Assembly: GCF_001458195.1 (NCBI RefSeq) | Contig: NZ_CYPU01000039.1 | Coordinates: 62,093 to 126,092, forward strand | Length of the DNA: 64,000 nucleotides | Source of the DNA: Ruegeria atlantica | Lineage (GTDB): Bacteria; Pseudomonadota; Alphaproteobacteria; Rhodobacterales; Rhodobacteraceae | Direction of reading: 5' to 3' | Part shown: piece by piece, positions 54,415 through 62,423 of the stretch | Layout of the letters: each line of letters opens with the position of its first letter | Position numbering within the stretch: position 1 is the stretch's first letter | Notes under the pieces: generated by a model | What the model saw: the letters and a program-made list of their open reading frames with translations, nothing else | What the model was told of the DNA's origin: nothing | Database searches by the model: none | Made by a program: the position numbers and the translations under genes

Positions 54415-56166
54415 TCAGACCAGAACCGAACCTTTGGAATCGATTACGCCCTGCGTTTCAGCCTCGCCCAACAGCATTTCGTTGTGCGCCTTGCCCGACG
54501 GGATCATGGGGAAGCAGTTCTCGTGCTTTTCGACCAGACAGTCAAAGATCACCGGACCGTCATAGTTGATCATCTCCATGATGGCGTCATCCAGATCGGC
54601 TGGATCGGAACACAGGATGCCCTTGGCCCCGAAGGCCTCGGCGAGTTTGACGAAATCGGGCAGGGCCTCGGACCAGGAATGCGAGTACCGCTCGCCATGC
54701 AGCAGTTCCTGCCACTGACGAACCATGCCAAGGCGTTCATTGTTCAGAATGAACTGTTTCACCGGCAGGCGATACTGTGCCGCGGTGCCCATTTCCTGCA
54801 TGTTCATCAGCCACGAGGCCTCGCCCGCGACGTTGATGACCAGCGCGTCAGGGTGCGCCATCTGCACACCGATGGAGGCCGGGAAGCCATAGCCCATTGT
54901 GCCCAGACCGCCCGAGGTCATCCAGCGGTTCGGATTTTCGAACCCCAGATACTGTGCGGCCCACATCTGGTGCTGACCGACCTCGGTGGTGATGTAACGG
55001 TCATGTTTTTTGGTCAGCTCTTCCAGCCGTTCAAGCGCGTATTGCGGTTTGATCGTCTTTTCGCTGTTGGTGTAGGCCAGACAGTTCACTTTGCGCCATT
55101 CGGTGATCTGATCCTGCCACTTGGCAACCGACGCCTCATCTGTCTTGCGGCCACGCGCTTTCCAGACCTTCAGGATATCCTCCAGCACATGTGCAACATC
55201 GCCAACAATCGGGATGTCCACGCGGATCACCTTGTTGATCGAGGACGGGTCGATGTCGATATGCGCCTTTTTCGAGTTGGGCGAGAACGCGTCGATCCGC
55301 CCGGTGATCCGGTCGTCGAACCGCGCACCGATGTTGATCATCAGGTCGCAGTCATGCATTGCCAGATTGGCCTCATAGAGTCCGTGCATGCCCAGCATGC
55401 CCAACCAGTTCTTGCCCGACGCCGGGTAGGCGCCCAGACCCATCAGGGTCGAGGTGATCGGGAAGCCTGTTGCATCGACCAGTTCGCGCAGCAACTGGCT
55501 GGCGGCTGTGCCGGAATTAATGACGCCGCCGCCGGTGTAAAAGACGGGTTTCTTGGCGGTCTCAATTGCGGCCACCAGTTCGGTGATCTCTTCCAGATCG
55601 CCCTTCATTATAGGTTGGTAGTGCGACGTCGATGGCTTTGGGGCGCTATAGTCACCGGTTGCGAACTGAACGTCCTTAGGGATATCGACCAGAACCGGGC
55701 CGGGTCGACCCGAGGTGGCAACGTGGAACGCCTCGTGCATCGTGTCGGCCAGCGAGTCCGTATCCTTGACCAGCCAGTTATGCTTGGTGCAGGGGCGGGT
55801 AATGCCGACGGTATCGGCCTCTTGGAACGCGTCCGAGCCAATCATGAACGTCGGAACCTGTCCGGTCAGAACCACAATCGGGATCGAATCCAGCAGCGCA
55901 TCCGTCAGGCCGGTCACGGCATTTGTCGCGCCGGGGCCAGAGGTCACAAGGGCAACGCCGGGCTTGCCGGTCGAACGGGCATAGCCTTCGGCTGCGTGAA
56001 CCGCGCCTTGTTCATGCCGCACCAGAATGTGACGAATATCGTTTTGCAGAAAAATCTCATCATAGATCGGTAGCACAGCACCGCCGGGGTATCCGAATAC
56101 CGTGTCCACGCCCTGATCCTTGAGGGCCTGAACTACCATCTTTGCGCCGGTCATCTCACGTGTCAT
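54415..56166 (-). CDS. ilvB: Acetolactate synthase large (catalytic) subunit
   Basis: The ThDP- and FAD-dependent enzyme that makes 2-acetolactate or 2-aceto-2-hydroxybutyrate for Val, Leu and Ile synthesis. The 583-residue protein has the ThDP-activating Glu in VRHEQGAVHAAEGYAR, the GYPGGAVLPIYD start block, the FAD-binding middle domain and the ThDP/Mg site GYGFPASIGVQMA...INVAGEASWLMNMQE, where GEAS takes the place of the usual GDGS. ATG 56166 is chosen because longer readings run through the attenuator hairpin. Confidence 0.96.
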   Translation of the reverse strand: MTREMTGAKMVVQALKDQGVDTVFGYPGGAVLPIYDEIFLQNDIRHILVRHEQGAVHAAEGYARSTGKPGVALVTSGPGATNAVTGLTDALLDSIPIVVLTGQVPTFMIGSDAFQEADTVGITRPCTKHNWLVKDTDSLADTMHEAFHVATSGRPGPVLVDIPKDVQFATGDYSAPKPSTSHYQPIMKGDLEEITELVAAIETAKKPVFYTGGGVINSGTAASQLLRELVDATGFPITSTLMGLGAYPASGKNWLGMLGMHGLYEANLAMHDCDLMINIGARFDDRITGRIDAFSPNSKKAHIDIDPSSINKVIRVDIPIVGDVAHVLEDILKVWKARGRKTDEASVAKWQDQITEWRKVNCLAYTNSEKTIKPQYALERLEELTKKHDRYITTEVGQHQMWAAQYLGFENPNRWMTSGGLGTMGYGFPASIGVQMAHPDALVINVAGEASWLMNMQEMGTAAQYRLPVKQFILNNERLGMVRQWQELLHGERYSHSWSEALPDFVKLAEAFGAKGILCSDPADLDDAIMEMINYDGPVIFDCLVEKHENCFPMIPSGKAHNEMLLGEAETQGVIDSKGSVLV

Positions 56167-56204
56167 CTGCTTTGCTCCGTTCGCGACATGTGTCTTGCGT
56201 TTGA

Positions 56205-56234
56205 CAAAAAAAAGCCCCCGAGATTTTCGGAGGC
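56205..56234 (-). terminator. Attenuator terminator in the ilvBN leader
   Basis: Read on the minus strand, gcctccga and tcgggggc pair over an aaatc loop and are followed by eight or nine T. It lies between the leader peptide and ilvB and is the termination half of the attenuator. An upstream inverted repeat (gcgcatggg / cccatgcgc) overlaps its 5' side and can act as the competing structure. Confidence 0.9.
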
Positions 56235-56259
56235 GCATGGGTTCGATTATGGTTTACCG

Positions 56260-56307
56260 TTACCGGCCCATGCGCGTGGTTCCTACGATTACGACTAGCG
56301 TTCTCAT
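56260..56307 (-). CDS. ilvBN leader peptide
   Basis: A 15-residue open frame, MRTLVVIVGTTRMGR, starts at ATG 56307 with AAGGAG about 10 bases upstream. Five of its residues 4-8 are Leu, Val, Val, Ile, Val, the end products of the pathway. When these charged tRNAs are scarce, ribosomes should stall here and favour the anti-terminator. This is the standard logic of branched-chain amino acid attenuators. The stop codon overlaps the base of the next hairpin. Confidence 0.88.
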   Translation of the reverse strand: MRTLVVIVGTTRMGR

Positions 56308-56336
56308 CGCCAGAGGCTCCTTCTTTGCGTGCAGGG

Positions 56337-56365
56337 ACATTATGAGCCGGGGCAAGGGGCGTCAA
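56337..56365 (-). promoter_or_regulatory. ilvBN promoter
   Basis: On the minus strand TTGACG (56365-56360) and TAATGT (56342-56337) are 17 bases apart. Transcription would start near 56330, about 20 bases before the leader peptide ATG, which fits an attenuated operon. Confidence 0.65.
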
Positions 56366-56588
56366 CAGGCTTTTGCACCAATTTTCTAACTCTGAGGGTG
56401 AATTTTGCGACATTTTATTGCGCAGATTGACGCATGCAGGGAATATTCAGGAAAAATGCCCCCTTTGACCTCCAAATTTCTGCCTTGAGGGTAGTCAAAA
56501 AGCGGCATCGCGATGTCCGAAACAAGCATGATGAGCAGTTTTGACTGCGGCACGCTGAGATTGACCGAACAAGGAAGGGAGGCGGAGG

Positions 56589-57434
56589 ATGATCCATGAT
56601 CTGGTTGATCTGGGGCGGTATCCTATCGATTGCCCGGACTCGCGCGCATATGAACGACTGATCGGTGATCTGCGCCGCGAGTTGGATCAGGACGGTTGTG
56701 CCGTTTTGCCCGGTTTTATCCACCCCGAAGGTTTGGCGCAGCTATTGAAAGAGGCGGATGCCGTGGCCGACCGGGCGCACCGCTCTTTCAACCGCACCAA
56801 CGCTTATTTCTCAAAGGACGATTCCCGGTTGGACCTGAATCACCCAATACGCAGATTCTATGACCGGTCGAACGCCTTCGTTCCGGCAGACAACTTTCCC
56901 AAATCGGGTCCACTGCGCCGAATCTATGAGTTCGAGGGCTTCTTGCCGTTCATACGCGATGGGCTGGATGAGCCGGAGGATCGGTTCTTTCGCTATGGCG
57001 ACCCGCTGGCGGATGTGATCGTCAACGTAGTCGAAGAAGGGCAGGGCTTTCCCTGGCATTTTGATACCAACAACTACACCGTGACACTGGCCATCCAGAA
57101 TGGCGAGCTGGGTGGGGCCTTTGAATACGTGCCGAACTTGCGCAGCACCGAATACGAGAATTTCTCGTCCGTGGCTTCGGTGCTGGATGGAAACCGGGCA
57201 CTGGTCAGGACGTTGGAGCTGCAGCCCGGGGATCTGCAGATATTCAAGGGCAGATACGCATTGCACCGGGTCGCCCCGGTACAAGGAACGCGCAGCCGAT
57301 ATGTCGGCATCTTTTCCTTTGTCGAAGCCGAAGGCATGTGTGGCGGGGTTGAGCGTACCCAACAGCTGTATGGGCGGGTTCTGCCGCATCATCACCAGCG
57401 TGCTGGATTGCGCAAGGATCAGTTGTTGGATTGA
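56589..57434 (+). CDS. Fe(II)/2-oxoglutarate oxygenase, HalD/BesD-like
   Basis: A 281-residue protein with the overall sequence of the HalD/BesD family: FPWHFDTNNYTVTLAIQNGELGGAFEYVPNLR and later LQPGDLQIFKGRYALHRVAPVQGTRSRYVG. Halogenases of this family have lost the acidic iron ligand, but here the facial triad is complete as His157-X-Asp159 and His226, with Arg235 or Arg237 for 2-oxoglutarate. It is therefore predicted to be a hydroxylase, not a halogenase. BesD relatives act on free amino acids, so an amino acid substrate is reasonable. GGAGG precedes ATG 56589. A VOC protein follows. Confidence 0.75.
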   Translation: MIHDLVDLGRYPIDCPDSRAYERLIGDLRRELDQDGCAVLPGFIHPEGLAQLLKEADAVADRAHRSFNRTNAYFSKDDSRLDLNHPIRRFYDRSNAFVPADNFPKSGPLRRIYEFEGFLPFIRDGLDEPEDRFFRYGDPLADVIVNVVEEGQGFPWHFDTNNYTVTLAIQNGELGGAFEYVPNLRSTEYENFSSVASVLDGNRALVRTLELQPGDLQIFKGRYALHRVAPVQGTRSRYVGIFSFVEAEGMCGGVERTQQLYGRVLPHHHQRAGLRKDQLLD

Positions 57435-57482
57435 CCGGTCGCGGGTTACAATCGAGAGCTGGGGCTACTGTCGGAGGGGCAC

Positions 57483-57866
57483 ATGCCGGAATTGCTACAG
57501 CTCACGCCATTTGTTCTGTGTTCGTCACTGCAAAAGCAGATTGATTTCTATTGCGATCGATTGGGATTTACCTGCGATTTCAGGCAGGACAATTATGCCT
57601 TCCTGTCGCGTGGCAAGGTCGCCATTCGCTTGCTTGAATGCCCGCCGCGCGATGATGGGCGTGCCTTGGGGGATGATCAGTCCTTTTACATCGATGTGGC
57701 CGGGATTGATGATCTGTATGAAACCCTCAAGGCAGGGTTGGCTGATTTACCTGAGGGGCGCGTGCGCCCGCCGTTCAATCAGCCGTATCAACAACGCGAG
57801 TTTCACGTCCTGGATGAGGATGGAGCATTGGTGTTTTTTGGTGAGGACATTCGGCCAAGGCTCTGA
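57483..57866 (+). CDS. VOC-family (glyoxalase/bleomycin-resistance-like) protein
   Basis: A 127-residue protein with the beta-alpha-beta-beta-beta VOC pattern: FVLCSSLQKQIDFYCDRLGFTCDF, then FYIDVAGIDDLYETLKAGLAD and the C-terminal REFHVLDEDGALVFFGED. Such proteins bind metals or small molecules; specific function not readable. It starts 48 bases after the oxygenase gene and is probably in the same operon. Confidence 0.82.
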   Translation: MPELLQLTPFVLCSSLQKQIDFYCDRLGFTCDFRQDNYAFLSRGKVAIRLLECPPRDDGRALGDDQSFYIDVAGIDDLYETLKAGLADLPEGRVRPPFNQPYQQREFHVLDEDGALVFFGEDIRPRL

Positions 57867-57880
57867 AATCAAAAGCTCCC

Positions 57881-57945
57881 GCCCAACGTCGATGCGCCTT
57901 TGGCGCACCTCGTCTTGTTGGGCCGGGCAGCGCGTTCCGCGCTGC
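57881..57945. repeat. Nested stem-loops between VOC gene and response regulator gene
   Basis: gcccaac (57881-57887) pairs with gttgggc (57917-57923) around an inner gcgcc-ttt-ggcgc hairpin; gcagcgcg-ttc-cgcgctgc (57927-57945) follows. The block looks like an intergenic repeat of Rhodobacterales or a bidirectional transcription end; no T-run. Confidence 0.5.
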
Positions 57946-57949
57946 GGGA

Positions 57950-58597
57950 TCAGAAGCCGGGGCTTGTGCCTTGTAGTACGCCATGTTCAAGCGCATAGCG
58001 GGTCAGGCCAGCGGTGGAAGAAATCCCAAGTTTGCGCCGGATGTTCTTGCGGTGCGTTTCAACGGTTCGAACCGAAATATCCAATGCTGCGGCGACTTCC
58101 TTGTTGGATTTGCCCTGCGCCAATTCCAGCAGAATTGTCTGTTCGCGCCCGGTCAATGCTTCGCGGGCGCTATCGCCTTTGGGCTGAAGCGATCCACTGG
58201 CTCCGGTGCACAAGTACTGCTCACCACGCATCACTGCGTCGATAGCCTGTTTGATCTCGTCCGTCGGCACGTCCTTGAGAACGTATCCGCTGGCGCCGTG
58301 GCTGAGCGCGGTCGAGATGTATTCAGGGCTGTCATGCATGGACAGGATCAGGATGCGTGTCCGGGGCAGGCGTTCCAGAATGATCTCGGTCGCGCTAAGG
58401 CCGCCTAAACCGGGCATGTTCAGGTCCATCAGGATCACGTCGGGCGCAAGATCGGTCGCCTGATCCACAGCCTCTTGTCCGCTGCCCAACGTCCCGACCA
58501 CCTCGATCTCATCATAGCTTTCAAGGATCGACTGAATCCCTTCGGCGACCATGGGGTGGTCGTCAACGATAAGAACCCGGATTGTCTGATCGCTCAT
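57950..58597 (-). CDS. LuxR/NarL-type response regulator
   Basis: A 215-residue response regulator: receiver domain with acidic pair VDDHP and phospho-acceptor Asp58 in VILMDLNMPG, conserved Lys in GYVLKDVPTD, then a LuxR-type DNA-binding domain (LTGREQTILLELAQGKSNKEVAAALDISVRTVETHRKNI). The ATG overlaps the stop of the sensor kinase gene (ATGA), so the two form a coupled pair. It is divergent from the TRAP genes and is likely to control them. Confidence 0.93.
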   Translation of the reverse strand: MSDQTIRVLIVDDHPMVAEGIQSILESYDEIEVVGTLGSGQEAVDQATDLAPDVILMDLNMPGLGGLSATEIILERLPRTRILILSMHDSPEYISTALSHGASGYVLKDVPTDEIKQAIDAVMRGEQYLCTGASGSLQPKGDSAREALTGREQTILLELAQGKSNKEVAAALDISVRTVETHRKNIRRKLGISSTAGLTRYALEHGVLQGTSPGF

Positions 58598-60027
58598 GTA
58601 CCAGCCTTTCGGTTAGGCGTTGCGTCCTCTTGCGGCGGCAGCATGTGGCTCAGAGGCAGGCTGACCTCGATCACTGTGCCGCTGCGTGGGGCGCGTGATG
58701 ACAGAATGCGCAGCGATCCGTCAAGCTGTTCGATGCGTTCTTGCATGTTGCGCAGGCCGATACCGGGGTTGGCGGGATCAGGTGTGGTGCGTAACCCACG
58801 GCCATTGTCGGTGATCCGCATTGTCGCGCCTTTCTTGTGGCCGCGCAGGTCGATTGTAACACGTGTCGCCCCGGAATGACGCTCGATATTGGTCAGCGCC
58901 TCTTGGGCGATTCGGTACAGGGCGATCTTGCTGTCCTGATCTAGCCGGTTGCGGAAAACCACGGTCGAGAATTCGGTTTCGATCCCAGTGCGTTCGCAGA
59001 AATCGTGGGTCAGCGCCTTGAGGGCAGGGCCAAGGCCCAGGTCGTCCAGCACGCCGGGCCGCAGGTCGCGGCTGATGCGGCGGACTTCAGTAATAGCCGC
59101 GCCAAGCGTGTCGATGCCCTTTTCCAGAGGTGCCTGTGCCCCGGCATCGTCACCGCGAGACAGGCGACGGCGGGCATTGTCCAGCGCATAGCGGACACCG
59201 ACGAGGATCTGGCTGATACCGTCATGCAATTCGCGCGCCACGCGCCCACGCTCTTCCTCTTGCGCATCAAAAACCCGCTGCGTCAGTTCTTTAAGTTTGG
59301 CATCCGCCAAGCGGCGCTCGCGGACGTTCAGCAACATGCCCGAGGTGAAGACAACCAACACTGCGGCAAGAACAATTGCGCCGATATACGAGAAAGTCCG
59401 TTGCACTCGGGCCTCAACCTCGGCCCGCGCGTTGGCGACTGTCGCGACGATGTCGTCGATGAAAACTCCTGTGCCGACAGCCCACCGCCAATCCTGCAGG
59501 CCGACCACATAGGCGATCATTTGCGCCTCTTCGCCTGTCGAAGGTTTTTGCCACATGAAACTGTGCCAGCCCGCACCTTGACGGGCCAGGCTGATGAATT
59601 CGTCCACAACAGGCGTGCCGTCGCTATCGGTCAGCCCCTCCCAGTTCCGGTTGATAAATTCGGTCTGGCGCGGGCTGACGAGATTGTTGCCGTCATAGTC
59701 ATAGACAAAAAAGAACCCGTCCTTGCCGTAGATCATCGCTGACAGGATTTGCGTCACAAGGTTCTGTGCCACCTTATCTTCAGTCGATGCGCGCCCATAG
59801 ATATAGGCAAACCCGTTTCGAGCTTGCGTGACATAGTTCTTAAGTTCTTCTTTCTTGGCTTCAATTAGTCGCCGCTCAAGCGCTTCAATTTCACGTTCGG
59901 CGGTTGCCCTGGATTCATGAACCACGAAGAACGCAATCGCGGCCACTGCGACGACCAGAGGGATCGCCGCCACAAGCGACAATTTCTGGCCATAGGTCAG
60001 TGAAATCAGATTACGGAATCCCCTCAT
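58594..60027 (-). CDS. Cache-domain sensor histidine kinase
   Basis: A 477-residue kinase of the NarL partner type: membrane segment (LSLVAAIPLVVAVAAIAFFVV), periplasmic single-Cache domain (about 40-205: MIYGKDGFFFVYDYDGNNLVSP, WQKPSTGEEAQMIAYVVGLQDWRWAVGTGVF), second membrane segment (IGAIVLAAVLVVFTSGMLL), HisKA_3 with His268 in RVARELHDGISQ, and an ATPase domain with DNGRGL and GIGLRNMQERIE. Cache domains of this kind bind small carboxylates. Start ATG 60027 is preferred to 60063. Pairing with a TRAP system suggests it senses the TRAP substrate. Confidence 0.9.
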   Translation of the reverse strand: MRGFRNLISLTYGQKLSLVAAIPLVVAVAAIAFFVVHESRATAEREIEALERRLIEAKKEELKNYVTQARNGFAYIYGRASTEDKVAQNLVTQILSAMIYGKDGFFFVYDYDGNNLVSPRQTEFINRNWEGLTDSDGTPVVDEFISLARQGAGWHSFMWQKPSTGEEAQMIAYVVGLQDWRWAVGTGVFIDDIVATVANARAEVEARVQRTFSYIGAIVLAAVLVVFTSGMLLNVRERRLADAKLKELTQRVFDAQEEERGRVARELHDGISQILVGVRYALDNARRRLSRGDDAGAQAPLEKGIDTLGAAITEVRRISRDLRPGVLDDLGLGPALKALTHDFCERTGIETEFSTVVFRNRLDQDSKIALYRIAQEALTNIERHSGATRVTIDLRGHKKGATMRITDNGRGLRTTPDPANPGIGLRNMQERIEQLDGSLRILSSRAPRSGTVIEVSLPLSHMLPPQEDATPNRKAGT

Positions 60028-60161
60028 AGGCGAATCGATACGCAAGCAGGCGGCAAATTGCAAAATTTTTGGTGAATTGGCGCATATGAGAGGGCCGGCG
60101 CGCAGAATTATTTTGCATTTGTCACGGTTTGCACCCGGGAAAACACCAAAAACGCGATCCC

Positions 60162-60178
60162 CTACGTAGTACTAGGTA
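60162..60178. promoter_or_regulatory. Candidate regulator site between kinase and TRAP genes
   Basis: ctacgtag-tactaggta contains a perfect 8-bp palindrome followed by a related half site, in the divergent region. It could bind the LuxR-type regulator, but only position and symmetry support it. A second hairpin (gcccggcaattgcccgggtttt, in two halves at 60229-60250) sits in the leader of the TRAP gene. Confidence 0.35.
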
Positions 60179-60275
60179 TTCACATTCACATCTTGGTCAT
60201 TAGGCTGACGCGCACTGAAAACGACTACGCCCGGCAATTGCCCGGGTTTTGAATATGTAGGGGAGGAACACTCAT

Positions 60276-61358
60276 ATGGATCGTCGTTCATTTCTAAAAA
60301 CATCTGCTCTGGGCGGCTCGGCAGCTGCAGCCACCACGCTGGCGGCACCGGCGTATGCGCAGGGCAAGCGCACGCTGACCATGGTAACCTCGTGGGGTCG
60401 CGGCCTGGCTGGTGTTTTTGACAGCGCACAGCGTTGCGCCGACAGCATCACCACAATGTCGGACGGTAACCTGACCGTTGACATCAAAGCTGCCGGTGAA
60501 CTGGTTGGCGCATTCGAAGTCTTTGACGCGGTATCGTCGGGTCAGGCCGACATGTACCACGCGGCGGACTATTATTTTGTTGGCCAGCACCCAGGCTACG
60601 CCTTCTTTACCGCTGTTCCGTTCGGCATGACCGCTCAGGAAATGGTAAACTGGTATTACCAGGATGGCGGCATGGAGCTGCATGACGAGCTGGGCCAGAT
60701 CTTTGGTCTGAAATCGTTCCTGGCAGGTAACACCGGCGCGCAGGCGGGTGGCTGGTACTCGAAAGAGATCAACGGTCCAGAAGACTTCCAGGGTCTGAAA
60801 TTCCGTATGCCTGGTTTGGGCGGTCAAGCTCTGGGTAAACTGGGCGCGTCCGTGCAAAACATTCCGGGCTCTGAAGTATATCAGGCGCTGTCGTCCGGCG
60901 CGATCGACGGTACCGAGTGGATTGGTCCGTGGGCTGACGAAAAAGCCGGTTTCCAGGAAATCACCAAGGTTTACTACACCGCCGGTTTCCACGAGCCCAA
61001 TGCAGGCCTGTCGCTGGCAACCAACCGCGACGTCTTCGAAAGCCTGACACCTGCGCAGCAGAAGATCATTGAGATCGCGGCGGCTGAATGCCACCAGTGG
61101 AACCTGGCACAATTCCTGGCCAATAACGGTGCGGCCCTGCAGCGTCTGCAATCAGGTGGCGTCAAGGTCATGGAATTCCCCGACAGCGTTTGGGATGCGT
61201 TCGGTCAGGCCAGCCAAGAAGTGCTGGACGAAAACATGGGCGACGAGTTGTTCAAGAAAATCCACGACAGCCACATGGCGTCGTCGGCATCGTCTGCCGG
61301 CTGGCAGGACCTGTCGTCGGGTGTTTACACAACACAGCGTAACCGCGTCCGCGGCTAA
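60276..61358 (+). CDS. TRAP transporter substrate-binding protein (DctP type)
   Basis: A 360-residue periplasmic binding protein for a TRAP carrier. The Tat signal peptide is MDRRSFLKTSALGGSAAAA... ending PAYAQG. The DctP fold is visible: SWGRGLAGVFDSAQRCAD, VQNIPGSEVYQALSSGAIDGTEWIGPW and YYTAGFHEPNAGLSLATN. The last motifs resemble TakP, the 2-oxo-acid binder of Rhodobacter, so a mono- or 2-oxo-carboxylate is likely. GGGGAGGA precedes ATG 60276. The protein is separated from the permease genes by a hairpin. Confidence 0.92.
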   Translation: MDRRSFLKTSALGGSAAAATTLAAPAYAQGKRTLTMVTSWGRGLAGVFDSAQRCADSITTMSDGNLTVDIKAAGELVGAFEVFDAVSSGQADMYHAADYYFVGQHPGYAFFTAVPFGMTAQEMVNWYYQDGGMELHDELGQIFGLKSFLAGNTGAQAGGWYSKEINGPEDFQGLKFRMPGLGGQALGKLGASVQNIPGSEVYQALSSGAIDGTEWIGPWADEKAGFQEITKVYYTAGFHEPNAGLSLATNRDVFESLTPAQQKIIEIAAAECHQWNLAQFLANNGAALQRLQSGGVKVMEFPDSVWDAFGQASQEVLDENMGDELFKKIHDSHMASSASSAGWQDLSSGVYTTQRNRVRG

Positions 61359-61380
61359 ACGTTTTCCAAACGATCAATTG

Positions 61381-61410
61381 GTTTTCCCGCCTTCGCGGGG
61401 AAACCTTTCT
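61381..61410 (+). terminator. Hairpin between TRAP binding protein and permease genes
   Basis: gttttcccgc and gcggggaaac form a 10-bp stem with one mismatch, followed by CTTTCTCT. It is probably a partial terminator that lets the binding protein be made in excess of the permeases. Confidence 0.65.
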
Positions 61411-61479
61411 CTGTTGCGTATGCGCGGACCCATCAAACCGCTATAATCAGCAGTGCAACTGATACGACCTGGGGACAAC

Positions 61480-62406
61480 ATGCAGGACGAAAACGGTATC
61501 TCGTTCTTCGGCGCCCTGTGGAACGGACTTGTGTGGTTCGTTCAAAACATTGCCGAAGCCTTCTATAATTTCGGATACGCCATCACGCATCCGCAACTCT
61601 GGCTGAACTGGTCGGACAAAGAAGCGATCATGCGCTTTGTCTACTACGGTGGATCTGTCGAGTTCTTCTTTGTGGTTTTCACACTCTTTCTGGTTCTGAC
61701 GGCCATCGGGCTGTACTACCGGAATTTCATGTGGGGCGTGGTGCGAAGCCTGGAAGGGTTCGCCAATACCACCGGGCGTTTCTTTGCCTGGGCCGGTTTG
61801 TTGATGGTCATTCAGCAGATCGTCATTGTGTTCATGCAACGCGTGTTTACCCGGCCGGATATGTCGTTTGGACTGGGTATTCCGTTTCAGATGGATATCA
61901 GCTGGTTCGCGGAAGAGCTGAAACTTTATAACGCGATGGTCGTCTGCCTGTGCTGCACATACACATTCGTGCAAGGTGGTCATGTGCGAGTTGACCTTAT
62001 CTATGCCGGTATCAGCCACCGCGCCAAACGCGTGGTCGACATGTTGGGTGCGGTTTTCTTCATGATGCCAATGGCGGTGCTGACCTGGATGTATGGCTGG
62101 TACTTCATGTGGCGGCACCTGATCGTGCCGAAACCGTCGGCCAGTGACACGCTGGATCGTTTGGTGATGAAATCCCGCGCGCTGCGCTGGAACATTGAAA
62201 CCATCGGTTTCAGCCCAAATGGGTTCAACGGATACTTCTTGTTCAAGATACTGCTGGTGGCCTTTGCCGCGATGGTATTCCTGCACGCGATCGCATTCCT
62301 GTACCGCTCGTATCTGGAATACGTGGAAGGGCCGGATAGCGTTGGAAAATATCTCGACAAGGACAGCCTTGGCGAGGGTGAAGAAGCCTACGAAGGCGCA
62401 CATTAG
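61480..62406 (+). CDS. TRAP transporter small permease subunit (DctQ type, large form)
   Basis: An inner-membrane protein of 308 residues, much longer than common DctQ (about 160-200). The membrane segments include FFFVVFTLFLVLTAIGLYY, FFAWAGLLMVIQQIVIVFM, AVFFMMPMAVLTWMYGWYF and IAFLYRSYLEY-terminated helix; the DctQ signature appears as YTFVQGGHVRVDLIYAGISHRAKRVVDM. Loops of about 40-60 residues between helices form the extra length. ATG 61480 is preferred to a GTG at 61453. It is followed by the large permease after 17 bases. Confidence 0.88.
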   Translation: MQDENGISFFGALWNGLVWFVQNIAEAFYNFGYAITHPQLWLNWSDKEAIMRFVYYGGSVEFFFVVFTLFLVLTAIGLYYRNFMWGVVRSLEGFANTTGRFFAWAGLLMVIQQIVIVFMQRVFTRPDMSFGLGIPFQMDISWFAEELKLYNAMVVCLCCTYTFVQGGHVRVDLIYAGISHRAKRVVDMLGAVFFMMPMAVLTWMYGWYFMWRHLIVPKPSASDTLDRLVMKSRALRWNIETIGFSPNGFNGYFLFKILLVAFAAMVFLHAIAFLYRSYLEYVEGPDSVGKYLDKDSLGEGEEAYEGAH

Positions 62407-62423
62407 GGACGGAGACCCAGACT

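Noticed and set aside
54370..56073. 567-residue open frame on the plus strand
   Set aside because: Antisense shadow of ilvB; composition rich in His, Arg and Gly typical of a reversed GC-rich gene.
57100..58245. 381-residue plus-strand frame across the oxygenase, VOC and regulator genes
   Set aside because: It overlaps three genes with clear domains in other frames.
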